DNA from: CAYTIB01 sp964437725
GTDB lineage: Bacteria > UBA8248 > JACPRG01 > G963555815
DNA length: 64,000 nucleotides
NCBI GenBank assembly: GCA_964437725.1
Contig: CAYTIB010000007.1
Location: forward strand, 1-64,000
Direction of reading: 5' to 3'
Below are positions 34,897-44,941 of this stretch, piece after piece (the stretch's first letter is position 1; each line of letters begins with the position of its first letter). The notes below the pieces were generated by a model that was not told the DNA's origin, searched no databases, and saw nothing but the letters and a program-made list of their open reading frames with translations. The translations under genes were made by a program, and so were the position numbers.

Positions 34897-36819
34897 TCAG
34901 ATTACACGACCGACACGGGCTCCACTATGCATCGCTCCGAAAAGCCCGCCCAACTTCTCACAGTCACCAACAACATGAACGGGAATGCCAAGTTCCGTTA
35001 GCTCTCCTAGAAGATTTATCCTTGGCTTCACGCCAACCGAAAGGACTACTGTGTCCGCTAGAATTTCATCCGTGACCCCGTGAACACGAAAGATCACCTT
35101 TCCATTATCGGTAATGGCTGTAACCCGGGACCGAATCATATAATTTACTCCAGAGTCATCTAGCCCCTTCAATAGAAACGGACGGTGCATACCCTCTATC
35201 TTACGGGCTATTTCCTCCCCTTTCTCGAGTAGAGTTACTCGCCTGCCTTTCCGTGCAAAATGCCAAGCCGTCTCACACCCCTTAACCCCGGCCCCCACCA
35301 CGACTACTGATGTGCCAACTTTGCTCTCATCAACCATGGCACGATCGGCGGTCATAACGCTACTCCCTTGGCTCCCAGAAATGTCGTCAGGCCTTACAAA
35401 TTCTGCCCCAACAGCCAAAACAACTTCTTCAATCCCATTAGCTACAATCATTTCGGGTGTCGCACGAATACCTTTCCGGATATCAATAGATAGCTTTTCA
35501 ATTTGATGTATCTGGAACTCAAGGAAGGAAAGTAAATCTATCTTGAAATCTGCTCGAGTGGCCGGAACAAGCGCGCCTCCAAGATAGTCTTGCTCCTCAA
35601 AAATCACTACTTGATGTCCTCGTAGAGCCAAGACACGGGCGGCCTCCATACCCGATGGTCCTCCTCCAATAACGCCCACCTTCTTTTGATGTTTTACAGG
35701 TGTAATTGCGAAATTCGCCTCAAAACCTGTGGAAGGATTCACGTCACAAAGGATACGCTTATTTTGCAATCCATTACTCAGGCACCCAATATTGCACCGG
35801 ATACAGGGACGGATATCAGCCAAACGCCCCTCCCGTACCTTATTTGCCCAATCTGGCTCTGCATGGAATTGACGAGCCATAGAAACCATATCCGCCCTGC
35901 CCTCACGTATCACCATTTCTAAATGAACTGGGTCACCCAATCCTCCTGAGGCTATGACCGGTACGCTGGAAATCTTTTTAACAGCTGCAGAAAGTGGGAC
36001 AAGATTTCCCCGCTTACCATACGCAGGCGTACTTCTAAGATGGCGCGTCCCGTAAGTTCCAGCAGACACATGTAAGACAGCAGCTCCCCAATCGATAAAA
36101 GCTTGTGCTGTCTTACAACCTTCCTCCAGGCCCATTCCTCCCCGGTACATCTCCGATGCGTTCATCCGCACACCGACAGGATAGTCGTGCCCAACCTTCT
36201 TTTGAACGGATTCCATGATTAGACGCGGGAATCGCAAGCGATTCTCCAAGCTACCTCCAAAGGCATCAGTTCGACGGTTTGTTTCCGGAGATAAAAACTC
36301 CATGATTAAATATCCATGCGCAGCGTGAATCTCAATCATATCGAACCCTGCTTCTTTTCCTCGTCGAGCAGATTCTCCGAAATTATTGATAATCTCTTCT
36401 ATCTCTTCCTCATCTAGCTCCTGAACTTTCCGATCCCCAATAACGGCAGATGCCGAAGGAACACGAGGTAGTCCACCAGGCAAAAGGCGCTGGGCCCCGC
36501 AATGACAAATTTGAAGCGCCGAAACAGCTCCCTCTTTTTGAATAACATCTGCTAGCCGGCTTAACCCTTCTATTTTATCGTCCGATTCGGCACCGAGCTG
36601 GAAGGCCCACGATTGACTCGCAATTTTGTCAATGTGAGTGAACTCAACCATCACTAGACCTGCTCCACCTCGGGCACGCTCCCTGTAATAGGGAATCATT
36701 TCCGGTGTAACAAAACCGTTCTCATCCGCATAGTTCGTGCACATAGGGGCTTTTACAATCCGATTTTTGATCTGAAGCCCAGCGATATTAATCGCTCGAA
36801 ACAAGTTTGGATATTCCAT
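34897..36819 (-). CDS. Old-yellow-enzyme/2,4-dienoyl-CoA reductase-type iron-sulfur flavoprotein
   Basis: About 640 aa with three parts: an N-terminal FMN TIM barrel (about 1-340; IHAAHGYLIMEFLSPETNRR is the OYE active-site region), a [4Fe-4S] motif CIRCNIGC...C near residues 330-350, and C-terminal FAD/NAD Rossmann domains (VIGGGPSGMEAARVLA and VVVGAGVKGCETAWHFA). It would reduce an activated C=C bond, such as an enoyl-CoA or enone, with NAD(P)H. Start 36819 is chosen at the second Met region; 36843 is possible. Downstream of the ThDP decarboxylase genes on the same strand (159 bp). Confidence 0.92.
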   Translation of the reverse strand: MEYPNLFRAINIAGLQIKNRIVKAPMCTNYADENGFVTPEMIPYYRERARGGAGLVMVEFTHIDKIASQSWAFQLGAESDDKIEGLSRLADVIQKEGAVSALQICHCGAQRLLPGGLPRVPSASAVIGDRKVQELDEEEIEEIINNFGESARRGKEAGFDMIEIHAAHGYLIMEFLSPETNRRTDAFGGSLENRLRFPRLIMESVQKKVGHDYPVGVRMNASEMYRGGMGLEEGCKTAQAFIDWGAAVLHVSAGTYGTRHLRSTPAYGKRGNLVPLSAAVKKISSVPVIASGGLGDPVHLEMVIREGRADMVSMARQFHAEPDWANKVREGRLADIRPCIRCNIGCLSNGLQNKRILCDVNPSTGFEANFAITPVKHQKKVGVIGGGPSGMEAARVLALRGHQVVIFEEQDYLGGALVPATRADFKIDLLSFLEFQIHQIEKLSIDIRKGIRATPEMIVANGIEEVVLAVGAEFVRPDDISGSQGSSVMTADRAMVDESKVGTSVVVVGAGVKGCETAWHFARKGRRVTLLEKGEEIARKIEGMHRPFLLKGLDDSGVNYMIRSRVTAITDNGKVIFRVHGVTDEILADTVVLSVGVKPRINLLGELTELGIPVHVVGDCEKLGGLFGAMHSGARVGRVI

Positions 36820-36978
36820 CTTCCAAAATCTCCACATATTCAAGAATCTAAAGGCTTAGCCAAGATTCATTTAACAAACAGGAGAACATCATCTCGTAAT
36901 GCAACATCAATATTCCAGAAAAGGTAACGGGGAGAATCGGAGGCTAACCATAAGGGGGTCCATAGAAAATCCGAAAAA

Positions 36979-37557
36979 CTATCCTTTTTGCGATTTAGTC
37001 CATTGCCGGAATCGCGTGGCAACCTCCCATGGATGATCAAGATAGGGTGGAAAATCGAGAACACCCTCCCCACGAGTTTTGAGACAGAAGAAAGAGGTCC
37101 CCTTTTGAGCCAGGGCTTTTTGAACAGGCTCTTTAAAGTTCGCTATCTCCTCTACAGTAGTAGCATTGAGGATACCCGCAGCTCGGGCAAGTGCAGCAAA
37201 ATCTGCATGACCTCCTGGCAAAGGCTGATTACCCGATGCCTCATATTTTCTATTGTCGAACAATAAAATCAGTAGGTTTTCTAGGGCTAAGTCCGCTGTA
37301 GTAGCTAAACAGCCAAGATTCATCAGCAAACCTCCGTCTCCTTCCATAACTATAACTCGTAGTTCAGGGAGAGCCATGGCAATCCCTACAGCCAGGGGAA
37401 TCGCCTGCCCCATGGAATCAGCAAGGTGAAAATTCGATGGCTTAGGCCTAAGCCGATTCCATTGATGAGTCGCCATTCCCAGGCACGTGACGACAATTTC
37501 ATCCTGGCAAATTTCGTCTAGTGTCTTCAGGTAATCTTCCCGGGCTGGAAAAATCAA
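36979..37557 (-). CDS. ThDP-dependent decarboxylase, C-terminal (ComE-like) subunit
   Basis: 192 aa carrying the thiamine-diphosphate site: EGDGGLLMNLG...LILLFDNRKYEASGNQP is the GDG-x(n)-N motif that binds Mg-ThDP. This is the half found in the beta subunit of sulfopyruvate decarboxylase (ComE) and in phosphonopyruvate decarboxylase. It overlaps the alpha gene by four bases (ATGA), so the two halves are coupled. Without sulfolactate or phosphonate genes nearby, the oxo-acid substrate remains open. Confidence 0.85.
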   Translation of the reverse strand: MIFPAREDYLKTLDEICQDEIVVTCLGMATHQWNRLRPKPSNFHLADSMGQAIPLAVGIAMALPELRVIVMEGDGGLLMNLGCLATTADLALENLLILLFDNRKYEASGNQPLPGGHADFAALARAAGILNATTVEEIANFKEPVQKALAQKGTSFFCLKTRGEGVLDFPPYLDHPWEVATRFRQWTKSQKG

Positions 37558-38051
37558 CTCAAATGTTCCTTATGTAACAACAAAGCGGATGGGCCTTGTG
37601 ATTCATGTGCCCATTTAAACGCTGTAACAACTTGCTCTTCTAAGGAATCATGAAAATCAGCTACACGGTAAGGAATCTTCAAGGCTTCCAAGAAGGGCTC
37701 GGTCGAAAGTCCCTTGGGAACATGATAGAAAAGAGGATCTCGCGAGCTACCCCGGTAACTAATCAGAAGAAGTAAAGGAAGCCGATTCATACTCGGAAGT
37801 GTTAACAAGCCGGTTCCGCTGCTAAGGATCCCAGCATTCTGAACTATTAGGACTGCATCACTGCCCCCAAGTACAACACCACTGCAAATAGCCAGCCCTT
37901 CTTCCTCCCGACAAACTGGAACGTGCCGTATCTCGCTGTCCTCCGTCAATCTAGCCAAAAGTGGCCCCAACCACGTGTCTGGCAAAGACGCAGCAACACT
38001 GACTCCACAGGTTTTTAGTCCACCAACAATCTCATCAATACTTGATCCCAT
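37554..38051 (-). CDS. ThDP-dependent decarboxylase, N-terminal (ComD-like) subunit
   Basis: 165 aa PYR domain. CREEEGLAICSGVVLGGSDAVLIVQNAGILSS contains the conserved catalytic Glu for ThDP activation, and LPLLLLISYRGSSRDP matches sulfopyruvate/phosphonopyruvate decarboxylase alpha halves. It starts at ATG 38051 or GTG 38069; neither has a good ribosome-binding site. It forms a heteromer with the following gene. Its expected reaction is decarboxylation of a 3-substituted pyruvate to an aldehyde, which a neighbouring alcohol dehydrogenase could reduce; that link is inference. Confidence 0.85.
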   Translation of the reverse strand: MGSSIDEIVGGLKTCGVSVAASLPDTWLGPLLARLTEDSEIRHVPVCREEEGLAICSGVVLGGSDAVLIVQNAGILSSGTGLLTLPSMNRLPLLLLISYRGSSRDPLFYHVPKGLSTEPFLEALKIPYRVADFHDSLEEQVVTAFKWAHESQGPSALLLHKEHLS

Positions 38052-38226
38052 TGCTCGAATTGAACTCACTAGGTAAACAATACATTTGCTTTAGGACTAG
38101 TTAACGGAACCAAATCTACACTGCGGATTATATCGTTTTCAGGAACATTCGGCCATGAAATTCAAAAACCTCAATAAAAAAACCTAATGCTTTTAATTAA
38201 AAAATATACTATAAGTCCATGATTTA

Positions 38227-38556
38227 TCATAGTTTATTTGTAAATTTAATTAGCCTTTCAAGTGCCTCTCCTTCAATGTTCGGAAATTTTGGCATCCGGC
38301 CAGTTCCCGCTTGAATTCTTTCTCTTATACGATTCGGATTTACATTTCTCGCTTTTAGAGTTGGGGCCAAGGCAGTCCCTTCACCCGTCAGACCATGACA
38401 TTTTGCACAAGCCTCAAGGTAGATGGTTCGGCCATCCCGAGAACCAGATTTATATGTATCCACTGGCACCGGAATCCCCTGCGTAAAGTAAACGACGAGT
38501 GCCGTCAGTCCTGACACTATTACAAGCGATAATCCAACCATCAACCCCTGCTTCAT
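38227..38556 (-). CDS. Monohaem cytochrome c
   Basis: 109 aa. An N-terminal signal/anchor helix (about 5-24) exports the protein; the haem site is C50-A-K-C53-H54, and Met88 in GRMPKFP is the probable sixth ligand. This is a small class I cytochrome c of the periplasm. It lies 11 bp after the HAD gene. The partner oxidase or dehydrogenase is not in the window. Confidence 0.9.
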   Translation of the reverse strand: MKQGLMVGLSLVIVSGLTALVVYFTQGIPVPVDTYKSGSRDGRTIYLEACAKCHGLTGEGTALAPTLKARNVNPNRIRERIQAGTGRMPKFPNIEGEALERLIKFTNKL

Positions 38557-38567
38557 TCTGACTTTCC

Positions 38568-39329
38568 TTACTCAACGGGCAAAAGATAATTCCGTAACTC
38601 GACAAAGGACTTAATCTCAAAATCGGGGATTATCCCATTTTGAATTTCTTGGCCCTTCAAATTGATCCAGAATACGTCCATTCCAACACTTTTCGCACCC
38701 AAAACATCCGTTTCATAGGTATCGCCGACATAAACACTTTCGGTAGCACATACCTTTAAATCTGTAACAATTGCCCGAAAAACCCCAGGATGAGGCTTTC
38801 GCCATCCAAGGCTGTCTGAAATTGCAATCTTGTTGAAATAGTTCCTAAGTTTCATATTGTCTATCATTTCTTCTGCTGCTGGAGCATAGTCGAAATTCGA
38901 TAGCAAACCAAGTGGATAGCATGCACATAGTTCTTCCAAAAGTACCCGATGCTCCTCAGGCAGATAGGCACAATCCAGAAGGGTTTCCATGTGCCTCTTC
39001 ACTAATTGTTCGACAAATTCCGGCACATGAAATTCCTTGCGTTCGGGCAACAAATGCTGCAAAACACGTAAGAAGCGATGGGTCGATGAGAACTCCTTGC
39101 CGACCTCCTTTTGAAGACGCATCTCCTCATCCGCGCGGGCTAATGCGTGAAAGAAATGATCCCACTGTATTTCCGGACATTCCTCAAGGAGAGCCTGGAA
39201 AGTAACACCCATTGTCGTTCGGGATATTTTCCCATTCACGACAATCTTCGGCATCTTTGCATAATCAAACATTACCACGGTATCGAACAAATCGAATATC
39301 ACTGCTTGATACAACAAGCTTGCCTCCAT
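38568..39329 (-). CDS. HAD-superfamily hydrolase (subfamily IA)
   Basis: 253 aa phosphatase-like protein. Motif I is FDLFDT, motif II lies in LGLLSNFD, the conserved Lys is in WRKPHPGVF, and motif IV is VGDTYETDVLGA. A four-helix cap follows motif I. The start is uncertain: ATG 39329 gives a family-like N-terminus, while TTG 39419 would add 30 residues. Substrate unknown; phosphoglycolate or haloacids are typical of the subfamily. Confidence 0.85.
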   Translation of the reverse strand: MEASLLYQAVIFDLFDTVVMFDYAKMPKIVVNGKISRTTMGVTFQALLEECPEIQWDHFFHALARADEEMRLQKEVGKEFSSTHRFLRVLQHLLPERKEFHVPEFVEQLVKRHMETLLDCAYLPEEHRVLLEELCACYPLGLLSNFDYAPAAEEMIDNMKLRNYFNKIAISDSLGWRKPHPGVFRAIVTDLKVCATESVYVGDTYETDVLGAKSVGMDVFWINLKGQEIQNGIIPDFEIKSFVELRNYLLPVE

Positions 39330-39580
39330 AATGTATTTTTGATACCGAGAAACAGGCAGCCGAATATGCCCAACAAAAACTACGCTTTTTCTAGGAAAAT
39401 AGTAAACCCAAGAATACAAATATACAAAACATTTTTCACCCCATTACAAAGAAGAGAAAATTAAAAAAGACAATTATAAAAACCTATAGACAGACTTCCT
39501 CAGGCATCATGATTACTGTAGGATCCCCATGGAGATGGGAGTGTAATACTAAACCTCATACAGGGATTCGATTCTGTAAA

Positions 39581-39973
39581 ATGATTACGTTCGACCCAAA
39601 CTACCTATTTACTTCGACTCAAATGGCGGTTGTCATTTATCTAGTTGTAATCGTCTTTAACATAATCTTCTGGATAGTCGAGTCGCTTCGTGGCAAACCC
39701 GTGTCCTCCACATACACCCCACCCCCGCTTCACATTGTTGGGATCGGTCTAGTTCTAGGATTCATCGTTGCCCTTCCTATTAGTTTTGTTTCCTATGCCG
39801 TACTGTTGTGGTTAAATCCATACTTATTCATCCTCAGGGTTCCTGTGAAGATAATTGTCTTCCTAGGAACATGTTTACTCGTAATGGTGGCTATGGACTT
39901 GATGGTTGTGCTTATCGAACTATTAGGGAGAAAGCCAAAGCTCCTGTCAAAAGAGAAAAAAGTATCTACCTGA
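39581..39973 (+). CDS. Small integral membrane protein of unknown function
   Basis: About 130 aa with three or four hydrophobic segments (about 13-35, 50-85, 88-120) and a basic tail. I do not recognise a family. An in-frame ATG at 39509 would add 24 residues; no start has a clear ribosome-binding site. It precedes the RND genes by 164 bp on the same strand but shares no evident motif with them. Confidence 0.5.
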   Translation: MITFDPNYLFTSTQMAVVIYLVVIVFNIIFWIVESLRGKPVSSTYTPPPLHIVGIGLVLGFIVALPISFVSYAVLLWLNPYLFILRVPVKIIVFLGTCLLVMVAMDLMVVLIELLGRKPKLLSKEKKVST

Positions 39974-40137
39974 GATTCCACATCTGAAGACCCTCCACAA
40001 GGTAGCAGAACAACCCAATTGACACTGAGCTTGCGAACACATAGAGTCGGTTAGGCGCCAGGGGTCCAAGAAATGTTGGGCATGGGACTGTTCTTTTACT
40101 TAGGTACTTAAATCAGCTTTCTTAGTTAGGTCTGAAA

Positions 40138-41625
40138 ATGCAATCTCGGATAAACTTAAGTCTAATCGTTGTTGCATCCCTATTCGTTTTGACATTAACA
40201 AGTACATCAGCCCAACCTCCCGGGAAAAAGAGAAAATGGGGCCCGCCACCCACGTCAGTCGTACTAGCTCCGGTCATTAAAAAAAACATCAGTAACCAAA
40301 TCACATCAATCGGAACTGTTGAAGCACAACTTTCAACTACAGTCAGTTCGGAAATTCAAGGGTTGACAAAAGAATTCAAGCTACAGGAAGGAAGCCGAAT
40401 AAGGAAAGGAAAAACAATCCTTGTCCGCCTTAAAAATTCGGGGAGGAAAATAGACCTCGCAGAGGCCAAAGCCGCACATCGAAGAGCGTTGTCTCTGCTA
40501 GAGAAAGTCAGAAGAGGTAAGCGCCTAGAGGAGATTGAAGAAGTCCGTGCCCAACTGAAAGAGCGAAAAGCTCTTATGCAAAAGTATGAAAGAGACCTGG
40601 AACGAGCCTCTGAGCTCTTACGAAATAAAATTATTAATCTCTCCGAATACAACCGAACCGAAAGCGATTTCCTGGCGGCCAAGTACCAGGTGCAACGACT
40701 AGAGCAATCCCTCCGACTCGCTGAGATGGGGGAACGACGTGAGGACATCGAAGCACAGGAAGCTGAAGTCCAAAAACATAGAGCCAATCTAGATCGAATG
40801 AGGGATGAGCTTGCTAAGACTATTATCCGGGCGCCCATTTCCGGGTTCATCACAAAAAAACACGTTGAAGTAGGGGAATGGATTCAACGAGGGGGAAAAG
40901 TTGCAGATATTATCAATATTGACACCGTTCTTGTCAGAACGGGAATCCGAGAAAAAGAAATCAGTCATGTAAAAGTTGGCAATCAAGCCATCATTACTGT
41001 AGACGCTTATCCAGGTCAAACTTTCCAAGGAAAAGTTCGAGATATCATTCCGCAGGCAGATATTGCAAGTCGATCCTTTCCAGTAAGAATTGAAGTGGAA
41101 AATGCTAGTTTCCAGTTAAAGGCTGGGATGTTTGCCAGGGTCACACTATTTTATGGAACCAAAAAACCCGCACTAATGGTCCAAAAGGATGCGCTGAATC
41201 AACTAGGAATACGAGCGCACGTCTTTGTCGTCCATCAAGGAAGCGCAAAACTTGTTCCCGTCAAAACTGGGCGAATAGTAAAAAGTTACATAGAGATTGT
41301 TGAAGGTGGACTTTCCCAAGGAACCCGAGTAATTGTGAGAGGGAATGAAACTCTTCGAGATCGCTCCAGGATTATAGTACGTGGAATCCGCACAGCAGAT
41401 GGAAAGATGATTGCGGTAAAGGCTCAGGGATCCGGTGGGGAATGGGGCGGAAAAAATAGGAACTTCAAAGGAAAGTGGGGCAAGCGAGGGAACAAAGATA
41501 CAGCAACCGTTCCTGTTTCCGAAAAAAAATCTCCATGGCAGAAAAACGGGAAATGGACTCCATCCAAAAAAAGTGGATCGGGCAACGAAAAAAGCCCGTG
41601 GAAAGCTCCCAACTCAACCCAATAG
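40138..41625 (+). CDS. RND-type periplasmic adaptor (HlyD/AcrA family) with Lys/Trp/Gly-rich tail
   Basis: 495 aa against about 370-400 for typical adaptors. Signal peptide (1-25), a Pro/Lys segment PPGKKRKWGPPP, the barrel-sandwich domain with KEFKLQEGSRIRKGKTIL, a long coiled coil (about 105-225), the second lipoyl half RAPISGFITKKHVEVGEWI, a beta-barrel domain (VDAYPGQTFQGKV) and a membrane-proximal domain. The last 65 residues (about 430-495) are low complexity, dominated by Gly, Lys, Trp, Asn and Ser with repeated KSPW and GKW units. It couples the RND pump at 41647 (21 bp downstream) to an outer-membrane channel, whose gene is not in the window. Confidence 0.92.
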   Translation: MQSRINLSLIVVASLFVLTLTSTSAQPPGKKRKWGPPPTSVVLAPVIKKNISNQITSIGTVEAQLSTTVSSEIQGLTKEFKLQEGSRIRKGKTILVRLKNSGRKIDLAEAKAAHRRALSLLEKVRRGKRLEEIEEVRAQLKERKALMQKYERDLERASELLRNKIINLSEYNRTESDFLAAKYQVQRLEQSLRLAEMGERREDIEAQEAEVQKHRANLDRMRDELAKTIIRAPISGFITKKHVEVGEWIQRGGKVADIINIDTVLVRTGIREKEISHVKVGNQAIITVDAYPGQTFQGKVRDIIPQADIASRSFPVRIEVENASFQLKAGMFARVTLFYGTKKPALMVQKDALNQLGIRAHVFVVHQGSAKLVPVKTGRIVKSYIEIVEGGLSQGTRVIVRGNETLRDRSRIIVRGIRTADGKMIAVKAQGSGGEWGGKNRNFKGKWGKRGNKDTATVPVSEKKSPWQKNGKWTPSKKSGSGNEKSPWKAPNSTQ

Positions 41626-41646
41626 GTTTATCCTCCGTATTCAACC

Positions 41647-44600
41647 ATGAAACTAATTGATTATTGCATTCGATACCCGGTTTCGGTGTTAGTCGGCGTG
41701 ATTTTGTTAATCCTCTTCGGTTTTATCGCAATGTCGCGAATTCCGGTGCAAATGATCCCCACAGTGGATCGGCCTGAAATCTCTGTTGAGACGAATTACC
41801 GGGGTGCGGCCCCGGCTGAAATAGAGAGAGAAATAACTGAACGGATTGAGGAAAAGCTAAATTCAGTCGAAGCCCTAAGTGAGATCACTTCATCCTCAAT
41901 CGAGGGAAAGAGCACAGTCCGACTTACCTTCGATTGGGGAACCCAAAAAGATATTGCACGTCTGGATGTCTCCGAAAAACTTGGAATGGTTAAAAAAATA
42001 CCAGATGACGCTGACGAATCGATTATCCGAGCTGTCAATACGGATCAACAAAAGCCAATAGCCTGGATTGCCCTTACCCGTCCGAAGCTTCCAAATGGTC
42101 GTATTCGAGCAATAAATGAAATTAGGATTGAAGCAGAGGATGTGATCAAACCCCGCCTGGAAAGGGTTCCTGGAGTCGGTGGCGTGATGATGTTTGGGGG
42201 ACAAGAACGAGAAGTTCAGGTACGCCTAGATACACTTGCCTTAACTGCACGTAATCTTACAATTGAAGACGTTGAGCGAGTCCTGATCCGTGAAAATAGA
42301 AATATCAAAGGCGGCAATATAAACGAAGGCAAAAGACGATACGTTGTTAGAACATTGGGACAGTTTACGGATCTGAGGCAAATTGAAAATGTCATTCTCG
42401 CACGACAAGACGGTACTGCAACTTACCTTCGAGATGTGGCGGAAGTTCAATACGGCTACAAGGACCGGGATCGAGTCGTCCGGCGGAACGGTATCCCTAG
42501 CATAGGATTCGGCGTACTCCGGAAAACGGGATCCAACACGCTAGAAGTCATGAAAGGTCTTAAACAAGAGATCTCACATCTAAACACAAACATCTACAAG
42601 AATCAGGGCATTCAACTTCTGCAACTCTATGATGAAACCGTATACATAAAGGATTCTATTAGGCTAGTTTTGCGCAACCTCATCTACGGTGCAATCCTGG
42701 CTACAACGGTTTTGCTCCTTTACTTAGGCAGTCCTTCAAGCATCCTGATAATCGGATTCACTATACCAATTTCGATAATTTCCACGTTTATTTTTCTTCA
42801 ATATTTTGGACGATCGCTAAACACGATTTCCCTAGCAGGCCTTGCCTTTGCTTCTGGAATGGTAGTAGACAACGCGATTGTCGTACTTGAAAACATATTC
42901 CGGCATAGGCAGATGGGAAAAACCCTCTTTGAGGCGGCGCTAGCCGGAGCAAAAGAGGTTTGGGGAGCCATACTGGCATCTACACTTACAACCTTGGCAG
43001 TTTTCATTCCCGTTATTTTGGTCGAAGCTGAGGCTGGGCAACTATTTGGGGACATCGCTCTGACGATCAGTATTGCCGTTGCTCTTTCACTGATTGTCTC
43101 AATTACTGTCATACCAATGCTATCTAGTCGCATCTTGAAAATTCGACAGGAGAAGACCAAACCAACCCGTTTACTTACAGAAATATTGACATTTGGATGG
43201 GTAGGACGTCAATTTACCCGGTTTGTTCTCTTCGCGGTGAACTGGATCATTCGTTCTCGAGTCCGAAGTCTCGCTATTATAATTTTCATCGTAACCACGT
43301 CCCTCGCGGTAAGTTACATCGCAATGCCCCCCATCGATTATCTTCCCAAAGGTAATCGCAACTTAATTTTTGGACTTGTCAAAATTCCGCCTGGTTTTAA
43401 TGTAGATGAAAAAGAAGCGATTATTAAAACATTGGAGAAACGATTCACCGGTGTTCCTGAGCTTCAACGGATCTTCTCCGTCATACGACTAACCGATCCT
43501 ATCTTCGTCATTATAGTCAAAGAAAAATTTTCAAGAACTCCTTCGCAAATGCGAAAAGTCGTTGCTAAGGTAAGAGGGCTTTCGTTTGGTATCCCTGGCG
43601 CCCCTTTTGTTTTCATTACTCAGTCAGCACTTTTCCGACGACGGGGAGGATTTCTTGGTGGAACCAATGTCGAAATCAATATCAAGGGAGATCAGCTAGC
43701 TGAAATCCAGAAAATTGCAGGTGAAATTCAGGGAACCATTCGCCGTGTTCCAGGAGTGAACTTTGTCAATTCTAGCTACACGGCAGGTAATCCGGAGCTT
43801 CGTATTTATGTGAACCCAGAACGTGCTTCTGATCTCGGTGTGTCGGTGGCTGAACTTGGTTACGTCGTTGAGACATTAGTAAAAGGAACAAAAGCTGGCA
43901 GTTTCAGAGAAGAAGGTCGAGAGCTTGATATTACCTTAAAGGGCCCTCTACAAAGAGATGTCCGAACCCAAGACCTCGAAAATATTCTGCTTTACACGAC
44001 CGAGAAGCGACCCATACGTCTTTCTTCTATCGCTACTGTTCAAGCTGCTGCAGGTCCGGTAAAGATCGACCATACCGACCTGGACCGCTCTATTAAACTC
44101 ACAGTTAATCTCGGCGCATCGGTTCCCATGGAAAAAGCCATTAATGACATCGAGCAAATGGTTGTCGGTCCACTTCGAAAGAAACTAACCCTAGGCTACT
44201 CAATTAACTTATCGGGGCAGGCGAAGGATTTAAAGGTCACATGGGATACCCTGAAGTGGTCTTTCTTCCTATCCCTTATCATCGTTTATCTACTGATGTG
44301 TTCACTATTCGAATCTTTCACATATCCATTTATCATAATGTTTAGTGTTCCATTGGCCGCAACAGGGGGTATCCTCGGTGTCAAGCTTGCAAACACAATA
44401 GAGCCATCCATCAAAATGGACGTCATAACCATGCTTGGATTCATCATCCTCACCGGAATAGTGGTAAACAGCGCGATTTTGATTGTTCACCAATCCTTAC
44501 AAAACATGAGAGCCGGACAACACCATCAGAAAGCCATTATGGAAAGTGTCCGAAGTCGGTTAAGACCAATCTTTATGACTGTCACAACAACCGTCTTCGG

Positions 44601-44796
44601 TATGCTTCCGGTTGTAGTTAGTTCTGGTGCAGGGTCTGAATTATACCGAGGATTAGGCTCGGCTATCCTCGGGGGTCTCATCCTGTCGACTGCATTCACA
44701 ATTTTCCTAGTTCCAATTGTTTTTTCGCTTTGGTTAACGATAAAAGAGGACATCCAAAGGCACTTCAGAATAAGCACCCTCGATAAAACAGCATAG
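41647..44796 (+). CDS. RND efflux transporter, inner-membrane pump
   Basis: 1049 aa, full-length HAE/AcrB-like proton antiporter: TM1 followed by a large periplasmic porter domain, TM2-6, a second porter domain and TM7-12. Visible landmarks are the N-terminal MKLIDYCIRYPVSVL, porter motif GAAPAEIEREITERIEE, GLAFASGMVVDNAIVVLENIFRH in TM4 (the proton-relay Asp pair region), and LGFIILTGIVVNSAILIVH in TM10. It works with the adaptor just upstream. Drug, lipid or metal substrate cannot be told; the Asp in TM4 fits a multidrug-type pump rather than CusA-like metal pumps. Confidence 0.95.
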   Translation: MKLIDYCIRYPVSVLVGVILLILFGFIAMSRIPVQMIPTVDRPEISVETNYRGAAPAEIEREITERIEEKLNSVEALSEITSSSIEGKSTVRLTFDWGTQKDIARLDVSEKLGMVKKIPDDADESIIRAVNTDQQKPIAWIALTRPKLPNGRIRAINEIRIEAEDVIKPRLERVPGVGGVMMFGGQEREVQVRLDTLALTARNLTIEDVERVLIRENRNIKGGNINEGKRRYVVRTLGQFTDLRQIENVILARQDGTATYLRDVAEVQYGYKDRDRVVRRNGIPSIGFGVLRKTGSNTLEVMKGLKQEISHLNTNIYKNQGIQLLQLYDETVYIKDSIRLVLRNLIYGAILATTVLLLYLGSPSSILIIGFTIPISIISTFIFLQYFGRSLNTISLAGLAFASGMVVDNAIVVLENIFRHRQMGKTLFEAALAGAKEVWGAILASTLTTLAVFIPVILVEAEAGQLFGDIALTISIAVALSLIVSITVIPMLSSRILKIRQEKTKPTRLLTEILTFGWVGRQFTRFVLFAVNWIIRSRVRSLAIIIFIVTTSLAVSYIAMPPIDYLPKGNRNLIFGLVKIPPGFNVDEKEAIIKTLEKRFTGVPELQRIFSVIRLTDPIFVIIVKEKFSRTPSQMRKVVAKVRGLSFGIPGAPFVFITQSALFRRRGGFLGGTNVEINIKGDQLAEIQKIAGEIQGTIRRVPGVNFVNSSYTAGNPELRIYVNPERASDLGVSVAELGYVVETLVKGTKAGSFREEGRELDITLKGPLQRDVRTQDLENILLYTTEKRPIRLSSIATVQAAAGPVKIDHTDLDRSIKLTVNLGASVPMEKAINDIEQMVVGPLRKKLTLGYSINLSGQAKDLKVTWDTLKWSFFLSLIIVYLLMCSLFESFTYPFIIMFSVPLAATGGILGVKLANTIEPSIKMDVITMLGFIILTGIVVNSAILIVHQSLQNMRAGQHHQKAIMESVRSRLRPIFMTVTTTVFGMLPVVVSSGAGSELYRGLGSAILGGLILSTAFTIFLVPIVFSLWLTIKEDIQRHFRISTLDKTA

Positions 44797-44941
44797 ACTA
44801 TTTAACAATTGAAATGAGAAACAAATGTCGAGTCAAATATTCCGATTTAACTTGTTACGGCTTTACAGATCTTAGAGGTTTTCGTGCAGGGTTTGTGTCT
44901 TAATATTTCAGGGTATAACCCCAGTCAAAAAAAACGATCTA

